Below are positions 43,583-51,462 of a DNA stretch of 64,000 bases, piece after piece. Within the stretch, counting starts at the first letter, position 1. Every line of letters starts with the position of its first letter. The translations under genes were made by a program, and so were the position numbers. Origin of the DNA: Amycolatopsis benzoatilytica AK 16/65 (GTDB lineage: Bacteria > Actinomycetota > Actinomycetes > Mycobacteriales > Pseudonocardiaceae); assembly GCF_000383915.1 (NCBI RefSeq), contig NZ_KB912942.1, forward strand, positions 3,903,795 to 3,967,794, read 5' to 3'. A model generated the notes under the pieces. It was given only the letters and a program-made list of their open reading frames with translations. It was not told the DNA's origin and searched no databases.

Positions 43583-43953
43583 GTCGACCTCCTCTCCGTC
43601 GTCTGCTTCGGCTCCTACGCTAGACACCCCGCCGCACCGGGGGAAATGCCGGCCCGGACGCGGCCGTGCATCCCGGGCATAGCCGGCGCCTGGCTGTCTG
43701 GACATCGGAGAGCTAGCTGTCCGTGAAGGGAACATTGACGGACTCTGAGTCCCTCAATGTTCCCTTCACGACTTTCGGGACAGCGGGCCAGGCGATGGAA
43801 GCGGTCGTCCGGACGGTCGGGCCGGTACCGCCGCTGTGGCCGGGTTCACCCTCCGCATCGATCTTCTCTAACCCAACTCTCACCTTGGTCACATCACCCG
43901 CTAACCGCCTTCGGAAAGGGTGGAATCACCAGGAAATCATCCCGAGGAGCTCG
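43583..43953. promoter_or_regulatory. Divergent intergenic region with repeat copy 2
   Basis: A 371-bp gap between the nitronate monooxygenase gene and the electron-transfer operon. The repeat element at 43722-43770 sits in the middle. The 90 bases before 43954 are A/T-richer (CTAACCCAACTCTCACCTTGG) and probably include the operon promoter. An in-frame upstream start at 43723 exists inside the repeat but has no RBS. Confidence 0.45.
43722..43770. repeat. Interspersed inverted-repeat hairpin element, copy 2
   Basis: The outer arms are 17 bp and perfect (43722-43738 and 43754-43770), and further pairing runs almost to the centre, giving a near-complete 49-bp palindrome. It shares the outer GTGAAGGG...CCCTTCAC and the core GGACTCTGAGTCC with copies 1 and 3, but the middle arm reads AACATTGA instead of CCCCTT. 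The arms differ from the other copies in a compensated way, so base pairing is kept. Confidence 0.85.
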
Positions 43954-45336
43954 ATGACCGCCACGATCGTCACGCACCGCGTCGCGCGGCCCGCCGTCCG
44001 TCCCTGGTGGCGCGACGCCGCCGGGCTCACCGCCTGGGCGAGCGTGCTGTTCGTCGTCGCGCTCTGGGTTTCCGGGCGCGGGCTGCAGGACCTCGGCACC
44101 GACTTCTTCACCTCGACCGGCCGGCTGACCGGCCTGCTGTCCGCGGACCTGCTGCTCCTGCAACTGCTCCTGATGGCCCGGATCCCGTGGGTGGAGCGCA
44201 GCTACGGCCAGGACGACCTCGCCCGCCGGCACCGGATCGCCGGGTTCGGCTCGATCGTCCTGCTCGCCGCCCACCTCGTGCTCATCACCCTCGGTTACGC
44301 CCAAGCCGATCGCTCCGGCCTGCTGGGCGAGGCGTGGCAGCTCGTGACGACCTATCCGGGGATGCTCCTGGCAGCCGCCGGAACAGCCGCGCTCGGCATG
44401 GTCGCGGCAACGTCGGTGCGCGCGGCGCGCCGCCGGCTGCGCTACGAGTCCTGGCACCTGCTGCACCTCTACGCCTACCTCGGTGCCGGGCTCGCCCTGC
44501 CGCACCAGCTGTGGACCGGTGCCGACTTCGTTTCGTCCCCCGTCGCGACCGCCTTCTGGTGGACCGCCTACGCGGTGGCCGCGGCCTCCGTCCTCGTGTT
44601 CCGGGTCGGCCTGCCGGGGTGGCTCAACCTGCGGCACCGGCTGGTCGTCGACCAGGTCGTCCGGGAGGGCCGCGGGGTGGTCTCGGTGTATCTGCGCGGC
44701 CGGCGACTCGACCGGTTGCCGGTGACCGCGGGCCAGTTCTTCGTCTGGCGGTTCTTCGGCGGGCCGGGCTGGACGCGCGGCAAGCCGTTTTCGCTCTCCG
44801 CCGCGCCCGACGGGCATCGGCTGCGGATCACCGCCAAGGCCCTCGGCCCGGGCAGCCGCCGCCTGGCAAGCCTGCGACCGGGCACGCCCGCGCTGTTCGA
44901 AGGCCCGTACGGCCGGCTGACCGCGACCGTCCGAAAAGGACGGAAGCTCGCCTTGTTCGCGTCCGGCATCGGGATCACGCCATTGCGCGCACTGCTGGAA
45001 GAATTGCCGTTCGCGCCCGGGGAAGCCGTGCTGTTCTATCGCGCCGGCCGCCCGGCGGACCTGCTGTTCCGGCAAGAGCTGGAAGACCTGGCCCTGCGCC
45101 GCGGCATCCGGATCCACTACCTGCTCGGCCGGCGCTCCCGCAACCGCAGGTCGTGGCTGCCCGCCGGGTACGCCCCGGTGCCGGACGACCAGGCGCTCCG
45201 CCACCTCGTCCCGGACATCGCCAGCCGCGACGTCTACGTGTGCGGCCCGGACGCGTGGACCGCCGCGGTGCTCGAAAGCGCGCGCCGCGCCGGCGTCCCC
45301 GCCGACCGCGCCCACTCCGAGTTGTTCGGCTGGTAG
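43954..45336 (+). CDS. Ferric reductase-like transmembrane flavoprotein (oxidoreductase)
   Basis: The protein has 460 residues from the ATG at 43954 (RBS CCGAGGAG). The N-terminal half has about six membrane helices with histidines suited to haem binding (LLAAHLVLITLGY; YESWHLLHLYAY; ALPHQLW). The C-terminal half is a ferredoxin-NADP reductase-like module: FAD site GKPFSLSAAP, GPYGRL, GIGITPLRALL for nucleotide binding, and the terminal YVCGPDAW. It would move electrons from a reduced nicotinamide across the membrane. It leads a three-gene operon with an FMN-binding protein and ApbE, a set likely to deliver electrons to covalent FMN outside the membrane. Confidence 0.9.
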   Translation: MTATIVTHRVARPAVRPWWRDAAGLTAWASVLFVVALWVSGRGLQDLGTDFFTSTGRLTGLLSADLLLLQLLLMARIPWVERSYGQDDLARRHRIAGFGSIVLLAAHLVLITLGYAQADRSGLLGEAWQLVTTYPGMLLAAAGTAALGMVAATSVRAARRRLRYESWHLLHLYAYLGAGLALPHQLWTGADFVSSPVATAFWWTAYAVAAASVLVFRVGLPGWLNLRHRLVVDQVVREGRGVVSVYLRGRRLDRLPVTAGQFFVWRFFGGPGWTRGKPFSLSAAPDGHRLRITAKALGPGSRRLASLRPGTPALFEGPYGRLTATVRKGRKLALFASGIGITPLRALLEELPFAPGEAVLFYRAGRPADLLFRQELEDLALRRGIRIHYLLGRRSRNRRSWLPAGYAPVPDDQALRHLVPDIASRDVYVCGPDAWTAAVLESARRAGVPADRAHSELFGW

Positions 45337-45348
45337 GAAGGAACCCCG

Positions 45349-45807
45349 ATGCGCAAGATCGCCATCGCGATCGCCGCGACCGTCTCGGTCATCGTGCTGC
45401 TGTTCAGCTACCGCACCAGCACCGACCGGACCCCGGTCGCGGCCGTGCGGCCCGCCAGCGGCCCGCTGCCGTCTCCCGCCGCGGCGGTCCCGCCGTCCGG
45501 CACGGCAGCCGGCGGCACGGCCGGGAAAGCCGGCGGGACCTTCACCGGCGCTGCCGCCGACACCCCGTACGGCCCGGTCCAGGTCCGGATCTCCTACGCC
45601 GGCGGCAAGATCACCGACTCCCAAGCCGTCGTGTACCCGCAGGAGAGCGGACGCGACGTCCGGATCAACTCCGAGGCCGTGCCGGAGCTCAACCAGGAGG
45701 CGGTGCAGGCCCAAAGCGCGCAGATCGACGCCGTCAGCGGCGCCACGTACACCTCGCAGGGCTATCAGCAGTCCCTGCAGTCGGCTCTGGACCAGGCCCA
45801 TCGATGA
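45349..45807 (+). CDS. FMN-binding domain protein (substrate of ApbE)
   Basis: A 152-residue protein with an N-terminal membrane anchor (IAIAIAATVSVIVLLFSY), a Pro/Ala/Gly-rich spacer and an FMN_bind domain from about residue 65 (YGPVQVRISYAGGKITDSQA). The flavinylation motif DAVSGATYTS is at 127-136. By analogy with NqrC/RnfG, T133 of SGAT would carry covalent FMN through a phosphoester bond. It is membrane-anchored with the domain outside. The gene starts 12 bases after the reductase gene and overlaps apbE by 4 bases. Confidence 0.92.
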   Translation: MRKIAIAIAATVSVIVLLFSYRTSTDRTPVAAVRPASGPLPSPAAAVPPSGTAAGGTAGKAGGTFTGAAADTPYGPVQVRISYAGGKITDSQAVVYPQESGRDVRINSEAVPELNQEAVQAQSAQIDAVSGATYTSQGYQQSLQSALDQAHR

Positions 45808-46574
45808 CCGCCGCACAGCGCCGCGCTTGGACCCAGCCGGTGATGGGCACCCAGGCCAGCCTTCACCTCCGCGGCCCGCGCCTCGATTCCGAGCCGGCGA
45901 TCCCGCTTGCCGTCGCGGCGGTCTTCGAACACCTGCGAACGATCGACGAGCTGTTCAGCACCTATCGTCCGGACAGCCAGGTGAGCGCCCTGCGCCGCGG
46001 CGAACTTCCCCGCCGCCAGTGGCACCCGTGGCTCGCCGAAGTCGTCGCGCTCTGCGAAGAAGCACGGGAACGCACCGACGGCTACTTCGACGCGTGGCTG
46101 CCCGGCGGGTTCGACCCGTCCGGGCTCGTCAAGGGCTGGGCCACCGAACGGGCCGCCACCCGCCTCGCCCGCCTGCCCCGCTTCGACCATCACCTCAACG
46201 TCGGCGGCGACATCACCGCCCGGATCGCCGCCGACAACGCGCCGCCGTGGCGGATCGGCATCGAAGACCCGGGCGGCCAAGCTGGCTTCCTCGCCGTCGT
46301 CGAGCTGCGCACCGGCGGCGTCGCGACGTCGGGAACCGCTGCCCGCGGCGCGCACATCTTCGACCCGCACGACGGCACCCGCCCCACCGAACTGCTCTCG
46401 ATCACCGTGACCGGCCCCAGCCTGCTGTGGGCCGACGTGTTCGCGACCGCCGCCTTCGCCCGCGGCGGGCCGGACGTCGAACAATGGGTGAGGACCCGCG
46501 CACCGGGATACCAGGTCGCCGCGATCGCCCGTGCCCCGCGGCGCCGCCTCGGTTCCGACGCCGCCTGCGCATAA
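45804..46574 (+). CDS. apbE: FAD:protein FMN transferase (ApbE)
   Basis: The protein has 256 residues, with a start overlapping the FMN-binding gene (ATGA). ApbE hallmarks: QPVMGTQASLHL near the N-terminus, FSTYRPDSQVSALRRG, GFDPSGLVKGWATERAA, HHLNVGGDI, and GGVATSGTAARG-HIFDPHDG in the C-terminal half for FAD and magnesium binding. It transfers FMN from FAD to a threonine of its partner, here most likely the protein encoded immediately upstream. It is somewhat shorter than the usual about 300 residues, and no lipoprotein signal is present, so it may act from the cytosol or through another export route. Confidence 0.93.
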   Translation: MTAAQRRAWTQPVMGTQASLHLRGPRLDSEPAIPLAVAAVFEHLRTIDELFSTYRPDSQVSALRRGELPRRQWHPWLAEVVALCEEARERTDGYFDAWLPGGFDPSGLVKGWATERAATRLARLPRFDHHLNVGGDITARIAADNAPPWRIGIEDPGGQAGFLAVVELRTGGVATSGTAARGAHIFDPHDGTRPTELLSITVTGPSLLWADVFATAAFARGGPDVEQWVRTRAPGYQVAAIARAPRRRLGSDAACA

Positions 46575-46620
46575 CTCCTGCGCTATCTTGGATCAGCTCG
46601 ATAGCGCGGCACTGTTATGC
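46569..46620. promoter_or_regulatory. Nested dyad upstream of LysR gene
   Basis: The inner pair GCGCTATC (46580-46587) and GATAGCGC (46600-46607) is almost concentric with an outer pair GCATAAC (46569-46575) and GTTATGC (46614-46620). Its position 27-78 bases before the LysR start fits an autoregulatory operator. Similar half sites (GCATAGC) recur after the gene at 47531-47597. Confidence 0.5.
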
Positions 46621-46646
46621 ATGCCCGGCAGGCGAAGAAGAGGGCC

Positions 46647-47558
46647 ATGGACCTGAACATGCTCAGGCAGTTCCTCGTGGTGGCCCGGCTTGAACACCTC
46701 AGCCAGGCAGCGGACGAACTTCGCGTCGCGCAGCCGTCGCTGAGCCGCACCATCGCCCGGCTGGAGAACGAACTCGGCACTCCGCTCTTCGACCGGGCCG
46801 GCCGGCTCCGGCTGAACGACACCGGAAAGCTCTTCCGGGACCATGTCGAACGCGCGCTCGGCGAACTCGAAGCGGGCAGGCGGGCGGTCGCCGAGGCCGC
46901 CAGCGGAGGTTTCGGCACCGCGCGGCTGGCCTCGGAAACCTTCCTCACCTTCATCGGGCCGCTCGCGGCCTTCAAGAAAGCCCATCCCGGGGTCGACGTC
47001 GAACTCCACCAGCTGCCCGCCGCGGAGATGGCGCGCCGCCTCCTCGCTCAGGACGTCGACCTCTGCGTCGCTTCCCAGCCGATCCCGGCCGACGGCCTCG
47101 AAGCCGTCCCGCTGCTGGACGAGGCGGTCTGGCTGGTCACCCCGCTCGATCACCCGCTCGCCGGCCGGACTTCGGTGACCGTCGACGAACTCGCCGGCGA
47201 GCCTTTCATCGCCGCCGGCAAGGGGCACTGGCATCGCCGGCTTCTCGACCGGCTCTTCGCTGCCCGCGACCTCGCCCCGAAGATCGTCTACGAGGGCGAC
47301 GAACTGAGCGCCATCGCGGAACTCATCCGGGCGGGCCTCGGCATCGGCCTTGTCCCCGACCTCGCCAAGCGCTCGATTCCGGACACCTCGGCCGCCGCCT
47401 GGATAGCCGTGGACAGCCCGGACTGCCGCCGGACGCTCACTCTGTACTGGGGCGCGGGCAACCACCTTTCGCCTGCCGCCCGCGGGCTGCGCAGCACGAT
47501 CGTCGACTGGGACTGGACTGCCAGCGGGCCGCATAGCGCCGCGGCTATCACGGCATAG
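46647..47558 (+). CDS. LysR-family transcriptional regulator
   Basis: The protein has 303 residues from the ATG at 46647, preferred to 46617 because the family begins at MDLNMLRQFLVVARLEHLSQ and AAGAGGG precedes it. The N-terminal winged HTH (AADELRVAQPSLSRTIARLE) is followed by a two-lobe effector domain (from about residue 90: GTARLASETFLTFIGPL; later DLCVASQPIP, IRAGLGIGLVPDL). The gene lies between a nested dyad (46569-46620) and a cluster of related half sites (47531-47597) in front of the next gene, so it probably controls itself and the gene at 47639. The inducer is unknown. Confidence 0.92.
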   Translation: MDLNMLRQFLVVARLEHLSQAADELRVAQPSLSRTIARLENELGTPLFDRAGRLRLNDTGKLFRDHVERALGELEAGRRAVAEAASGGFGTARLASETFLTFIGPLAAFKKAHPGVDVELHQLPAAEMARRLLAQDVDLCVASQPIPADGLEAVPLLDEAVWLVTPLDHPLAGRTSVTVDELAGEPFIAAGKGHWHRRLLDRLFAARDLAPKIVYEGDELSAIAELIRAGLGIGLVPDLAKRSIPDTSAAAWIAVDSPDCRRTLTLYWGAGNHLSPAARGLRSTIVDWDWTASGPHSAAAITA

Positions 47559-47597
47559 CGATATTGGTCTTAGTCAGAATCCGCTTGGCGGCATAGC
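47531..47597. promoter_or_regulatory. Cluster of LysR-like half sites before the AOC-like gene
   Basis: GCATAGC occurs at 47531-47537, 47553-47559 and 47591-47597, and a reversed GCTAT at 47544-47548 pairs with the first (ATAGC-N6-GCTAT). The halves match those of the dyad upstream of the LysR gene. The first sites lie within the 3' end of the LysR coding sequence. Confidence 0.45.
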
Positions 47598-47638
47598 TTT
47601 TTTCCTGTCACCCACCACCTGAAGACAGGACTGAAGCC

Positions 47639-48142
47639 ATGCGCGCGAGGAAAGCACCGAGGAAGATCATCCTGCTGGCAGCGGTGGGGGCGCTGCTGGT
47701 CGCGGGCGGGCTCGACGCCTACGGCGCGGAGACCGGCGCCGCGAACCCGGGGGCGCATCCCGAGATCCTGGAACTCGCGGTCGAGACCGACCAGTACGCC
47801 GCCCCCGACCTGCCGCCGGCCGGTCCGAGCGTGGGCGACCTGCACGTGTATTCGGGCTCGCTGCTCAAGGACGGCCGCCGGGTCGGGCAAGGCGGGGGTT
47901 CGTGCCAGATCATTCGGATCGACGGCGCCAGCAGCACCATGCAGTGCCTGCTGACGGCGAGGCTCGAGCGGGGATCGCTGACCATGCAATCGCTGTGGGT
48001 CGTCGGCGAGAATCCGCTCGACATGGCCGTCACCGGCGGCACCGGCGCTTACCGCGACGCGCAGGGCACCGTCCAGGTGTGGGACATCGCGACGCCGAAT
48101 GAGCGGATGCGGGCCGAAATCACGCATGCGGCCGCGCGGTAG
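47639..48142 (+). CDS. Secreted allene-oxide-cyclase/dirigent-like barrel protein
   Basis: A 167-residue protein. Basic N-terminal residues and a hydrophobic segment (IILLAAVGALLVAGG) form a signal peptide or anchor. The rest is a beta-barrel like allene oxide cyclase or dirigent proteins: VGDLHVYSGSLLKDGRRVG, then QCLLTARLERGSLTMQSLW and the signature GGTGAYRDAQGTVQV. Bacterial members bind small hydrophobic ligands or guide stereochemistry; the substrate here is not known. It directly follows a LysR gene with LysR-like half sites in the gap and is the best candidate target of that regulator. Confidence 0.8.
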   Translation: MRARKAPRKIILLAAVGALLVAGGLDAYGAETGAANPGAHPEILELAVETDQYAAPDLPPAGPSVGDLHVYSGSLLKDGRRVGQGGGSCQIIRIDGASSTMQCLLTARLERGSLTMQSLWVVGENPLDMAVTGGTGAYRDAQGTVQVWDIATPNERMRAEITHAAAR

Positions 48143-48343
48143 CCCGAGCAATCACGATGCACGACAGCGATTCCGAACTCGAGCAGTTCTTCGGAAACCG
48201 ATGCGCGGCAACGCTGGCCAAGGACATCGACCGCCTGCTGCGGAGCTGCTCCCCCGGAATCGTCTGTCGCCGCCCTGACCAAAACGCGGGACCAGCCCGC
48301 GCTGGCGCGCCGTCGCACCCGCCCGTTCCGGAGGAGACTGATC

Positions 48344-48820
48344 ATGACCGCAGCCAACGACTTTCGCACCCCCGCCGAACGCGACGAAGCCGAGCTTCGC
48401 GGGCAGATCGGCAAAGTGGTCGAAGCACTGGGAGCCAAAGACCTCGAAGCCCTGCGTCGGCTGTACACGGCCGACGTCTTGTCCTTCGACATCGAGCCGC
48501 CGCTGCAGCACGCCGGAATAGCCGCGAAACTCGGCAACTGGGCGCGGGCGTTCCGGTTCTTCGAGACCGTGATCTACGAGATCCGCGACCTGAGGTTCAC
48601 CGTCGGCGGCGAGGTGGCCTTCGGGCATGCCTTCGCCCGGCTGCGCGGCACGTTGCCGAGCGGCGCGGCCACGGACGGCGGGTGGGTCCGGGTCACCTAC
48701 GGCATGCGAAAGATCGACGGCAGGTGGCTGATCGCCCACGATCACGTCTCAGTGCCGCTGGACATCTCCAGCGGCTTGGGCGTCGTCGACCTGCAGCCGC
48801 TGCCGGCTCAGGCACCGTGA
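48344..48820 (+). CDS. SnoaL-like (NTF2-fold) protein
   Basis: A 158-residue protein with GGAGGAGACTG before the ATG. It is a cone-shaped NTF2 fold: a helix with GKVVEALGAKDLEALRRLYT, the loop FDIEPPLQHAG, then strands ending in YGMRKIDGRWLIAHDHVSVP. This is the DUF4440/SnoaL-like group found as small-molecule isomerases or hydrolases or as stress proteins. It is followed immediately by the remnant of a short-chain dehydrogenase, suggesting a former two-gene pathway unit. The specific substrate is unknown. Confidence 0.85.
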   Translation: MTAANDFRTPAERDEAELRGQIGKVVEALGAKDLEALRRLYTADVLSFDIEPPLQHAGIAAKLGNWARAFRFFETVIYEIRDLRFTVGGEVAFGHAFARLRGTLPSGAATDGGWVRVTYGMRKIDGRWLIAHDHVSVPLDISSGLGVVDLQPLPAQAP

Positions 48821-48830
48821 CCTGGCGTTT

Positions 48831-49235
48831 CTTACCGGTCAGCAGCAGGAGGTTGCGTCCGTCTGTAACGATCCCTACAGTCGGCTCGTCGCGACGAAAC
48901 CGGGCACCGCGTTCGATCCCGGCCTGATGCCGGGCACCGGGCTCGGCCGCGATTACTCCGGCTTGCAAGGTCTGGCCTGGCGCTATCTGCTTCCGGCCCT
49001 CACCGCGGTACCCGGCATCAATGTCCACACCGCCCGCCGCTCCGGGCGAGCCCTGGCCCGGCTGGTGCTCAGCCCGGAGCTGGCCGCGGTCACCGGGAAG
49101 TACTTCTCCGGACGCCGGCAGATCCGGTCGTCCGCCGACTCCTACGACCGGGCCAAGGCCGAGGACCTCTGGACGACCAGCCTCAAACTCACCGCAGCGA
49201 CCCAGGTCTGTGAAGGGCCCCTTGAGGGAATCTGA
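48831..49235 (+). pseudogene. C-terminal remnant of a short-chain dehydrogenase (SDR)
   Basis: In one frame from about 48870 to 49200 the translation reads like the last third of a retinol-dehydrogenase-type SDR: AFDPGLMPGTGLGRDYSGLQ, then RSGRALARLVLSPELAAVTG, KYFSG and IRSSADSYDRAKAEDLW. The NAD-binding glycine motif and the YxxxK site are missing, and no start codon with RBS precedes it except an internal ATG at 48927. The stop codon lies inside repeat element copy 3. It is therefore a 5'-truncated gene. If it is expressed from the ATG at 48927, a 102-residue product would lack catalytic parts. Confidence 0.75.
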
Positions 49236-49256
49236 GTCCGGCAAGGAGCCCTTCAC
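49210..49256. repeat. Interspersed inverted-repeat hairpin element, copy 3
   Basis: 15-bp arms (49210-49224 and 49242-49256) have one G-T type mismatch, and the core TCTGAGTCC is partly paired. It shares GTGAAGGGCCCCTT with copy 1 and the GAGTCC core with copy 2. The SDR remnant reads into it and stops within it. Confidence 0.8.
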
Positions 49257-49479
49257 GGCAGTTCCGCCATAAAGCGAACAGCCGCGGCCGCACGCGGGCG
49301 CAATGCGAACCAGGCCAACGGAAGTGCGACGACGTCCAGGCCCAGCCGGCTCATCGAGAAGACAACGTGAGCCAGGAGCGCGATCTTGCGTTTCGGGTCA
49401 TCCGCCCAGGGTGCGGAACCGGGCACCGCCGCGCGTCCGCGAGAAGGAGCGTCTTCCAGTACTCCCCCGGCAGTACGGC
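49257..49479 (-). other. Short gene-free gap with a possible membrane-protein remnant
   Basis: On the minus strand, bases about 49253-49410 encode a hydrophobic stretch (LLAHVVFSMSRLGLDVVALP, then ALRPRAAAAVRFMAEL) in a frame without its own start, upstream of the repeat element. It could be the tail of a lost membrane protein. I do not recognise a family; it may be chance. Confidence 0.25.
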
Positions 49480-50166
49480 TCACTCGGCGGTCCAGCCAGG
49501 CCGGACCAGACCGGTCTCGTACGCCAGCACGACCAGTCCCGCCCGATCGCGGACCGAAAGCTTGCCCATGATGCGCGAGACATGGGTCTTGGCGGTCAAC
49601 GGACTCACGCGCAATCGGGCGGCGATGTCCGCATTGGACAGTCCGGTGCCGGCGAGGGCGAGGACTTCGCGTTCCCGCTCGGTCAGTGCGGCGATCGCCG
49701 CGGCGGCCGCTGGAACCGGTCTCCTTCGCGCGGCGTACTCGGCGATCAGCCGGCGCGCGACCCCGGGTGCGAGCAGCGCGTCCCCGGCAGCGGCCGCCCG
49801 CACGCCCCGGACGAGCTCGTCCGGTTCGCTGTTCTTCACCAGGAATCCCGCCGCGCCCTGGCGCAGCGCCTCGAACACGTACTCGTCGAGGTCGAACGTG
49901 GTGAGCATGACGACGCGGGTCGCGGCGCACCGCGGGTCCGCGGCGATCCGCCGGGTCGCGGCGAGCCCGTCGAGACCGGGCATGCGGATGTCCATGAGGA
50001 CCACGTCGGGGCGCAGTTCCCGCACCAGCTTCAGCGCGGTTTCGCCGTCGTCGGCTTCGCCCGCCACCACGAGGTCCGGGCGGGTCTCCAGCAGCACCCG
50101 GATCCCGGCACGCACCAGCACCTGGTCGTCGGCGAGGACCACCCGGACCGGGCCGGACGCGGTCAC
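49480..50166 (-). CDS. NarL/FixJ-type response regulator
   Basis: A 228-residue protein. The receiver domain (residues 7-125) has the acidic pair in VVLADDQVLVRAG, the phosphoacceptor Asp in VVLMDIRMPGLDG and the Lys in AAGFLVKNSEPDEL. The C-terminal LuxR-type HTH (from about 160) reads LTEREREVLALAGTGLSNAD, then TAKTHVSRIMGKL. It overlaps the kinase gene by 4 bases (ATGA) and is translated after it, a standard two-component pair. The regulated genes are unknown; the divergent esterase gene at 51463 is one candidate. Confidence 0.95.
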   Translation of the reverse strand: MTASGPVRVVLADDQVLVRAGIRVLLETRPDLVVAGEADDGETALKLVRELRPDVVLMDIRMPGLDGLAATRRIAADPRCAATRVVMLTTFDLDEYVFEALRQGAAGFLVKNSEPDELVRGVRAAAAGDALLAPGVARRLIAEYAARRRPVPAAAAAIAALTEREREVLALAGTGLSNADIAARLRVSPLTAKTHVSRIMGKLSVRDRAGLVVLAYETGLVRPGWTAE

Positions 50167-51326
50167 CGGGCACCGCCGATCGGCAGGACCGCGGCGACCC
50201 GGTAGCCGCCGGCCACCGGGCCGGCCGTGAGCGCCCCGCCGAACGCCGCGGCGCGTTCGCGCATCCCGGGCAGTCCGTTGCCGCCCCCAAGAGCCCGGCT
50301 CGCCGGGTGTCCGCCGCCGTCGTCGGTCACGGTCAGCTCCAGCCGATCGTCGACGGCGACGCAGCGAAGCCGCACCGTCGCCCCCGCGCCCGCGTGCCGG
50401 ATCGCGTTCGTGACCGCCTCCTGCGCGATCCGGTACGCGGCCTGGTCCACCAGCGCGGGCAGATCCGGCAGCGGGTCCCCGATGTCGGCAGCCACGCGCA
50501 GCCCCGCCGTGCGCGCTCCGTCGAGCAGTTCAGCGAGGTCGCTGGGTCGGGAAAGCCGCGGGCTCGGGCGGTACGGGGCTCCCCCGGCTTCGGGAGCGCG
50601 GAGCGCGTCCAGCACCGCGCGCACCTCTCCGAGCGCGGAGTTGCCGGCGTCCTTGATCGCGGTCAGCGCCTGCTCGACGGCTCGGGGATCACGCGGCAGC
50701 AGGGCAAGCCCGGCATTGGCTTGGACCGTGATCAGGGCCAGCTGGTGAGCGAGCACGTCGTGCAGATCACGCGCGATCCGCAGGCGTTCGTCCCCGGCGC
50801 GGCGCAATGCTTGTTCCTGGCGGGTGCGCGCTTCCCCGGCCAGTTCGGCCTCGCGGGACTGACGCGCCTGCCGCCGTACCCGCACCACTTCCGCGGCGGC
50901 GGCGAGCACGAGAAACCACGCGGCCAGCCCAGCCGCCGAAGCCGTGCTCGGCGCGTTCCAGCCGGGCACCGGGACGACGACGGCCAACGCGTACCCTGCG
51001 GCGAGCACCGCGTAGGCAACCTGCCGGCGGCCGAACACCACCGCGGCGACGAAAGTGCCGGCCAGCGGCAGAAACACCGGTGTCGGCACCGCGCCCAGCA
51101 CCAGATCCGCCGCGTACATGGCGAATCCGGTCAGCAAGGCGAGCGTGGGCCGCGCCCGCCACCACGCCGCGGCCGCCCCCGCCACGGCGGCGGTGGCGCA
51201 CCCTGTCCACGGCCCGCCGTGGTACCCGGCGATCACTCCGGCCACCGTCGCGGCGGCCGCCGCGAAGGCCAAGCCGGGCAGCAGATCCCCGCCGCCCGGC
51301 AAACTCGTTGCCCGACCAGATGTCAC
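50163..51326 (-). CDS. NarL-type sensor histidine kinase (HisKA_3)
   Basis: 387 residues from a GTG at 51326; an ATG at 51377 would add 17 Arg-rich residues, and neither start has a strong RBS. The N-terminal half has about four to five membrane helices without a large sensor domain. The dimerisation/phosphoacceptor helix is ERLRIARDLHDVLAHQLALI with the His in DLHD. The ATP-binding domain shows AVTNAIRHAGAGATV and TDDGGGHP, then GNGLPGMRERAAAFGG. It phosphorylates the response regulator encoded next. The signal is not evident from sequence; such kinases often sense membrane stress. Confidence 0.88.
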   Translation of the reverse strand: MTSGRATSLPGGGDLLPGLAFAAAAATVAGVIAGYHGGPWTGCATAAVAGAAAAWWRARPTLALLTGFAMYAADLVLGAVPTPVFLPLAGTFVAAVVFGRRQVAYAVLAAGYALAVVVPVPGWNAPSTASAAGLAAWFLVLAAAAEVVRVRRQARQSREAELAGEARTRQEQALRRAGDERLRIARDLHDVLAHQLALITVQANAGLALLPRDPRAVEQALTAIKDAGNSALGEVRAVLDALRAPEAGGAPYRPSPRLSRPSDLAELLDGARTAGLRVAADIGDPLPDLPALVDQAAYRIAQEAVTNAIRHAGAGATVRLRCVAVDDRLELTVTDDGGGHPASRALGGGNGLPGMRERAAAFGGALTAGPVAGGYRVAAVLPIGGAR

Positions 51327-51462
51327 CCGGCCATCGTGAGTGCGATGCCGCGGCGGCGCGTCCGCCCGGAAGCGCATTCCCCGTTACGCCCCCGGACGTA
51401 CTCCCGGCGGAGCAGCCGGAGTTACGTCCGCGACCCGACGCGGGCCGGAGGCGGACCACCGC

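Noticed and set aside
43723..45336. An upstream start for the ferric-reductase-like protein at 43723.
   Set aside because: It lies inside the palindromic element and adds 77 residues with no family similarity; the ATG at 43954 has an RBS.
48157..48340. The start of a reading frame with MHDSDSELEQFF between the AOC-like and SnoaL-like genes.
   Set aside because: The frame soon turns Arg-rich and runs through the SnoaL-like gene in the wrong frame; there is no RBS and no family.
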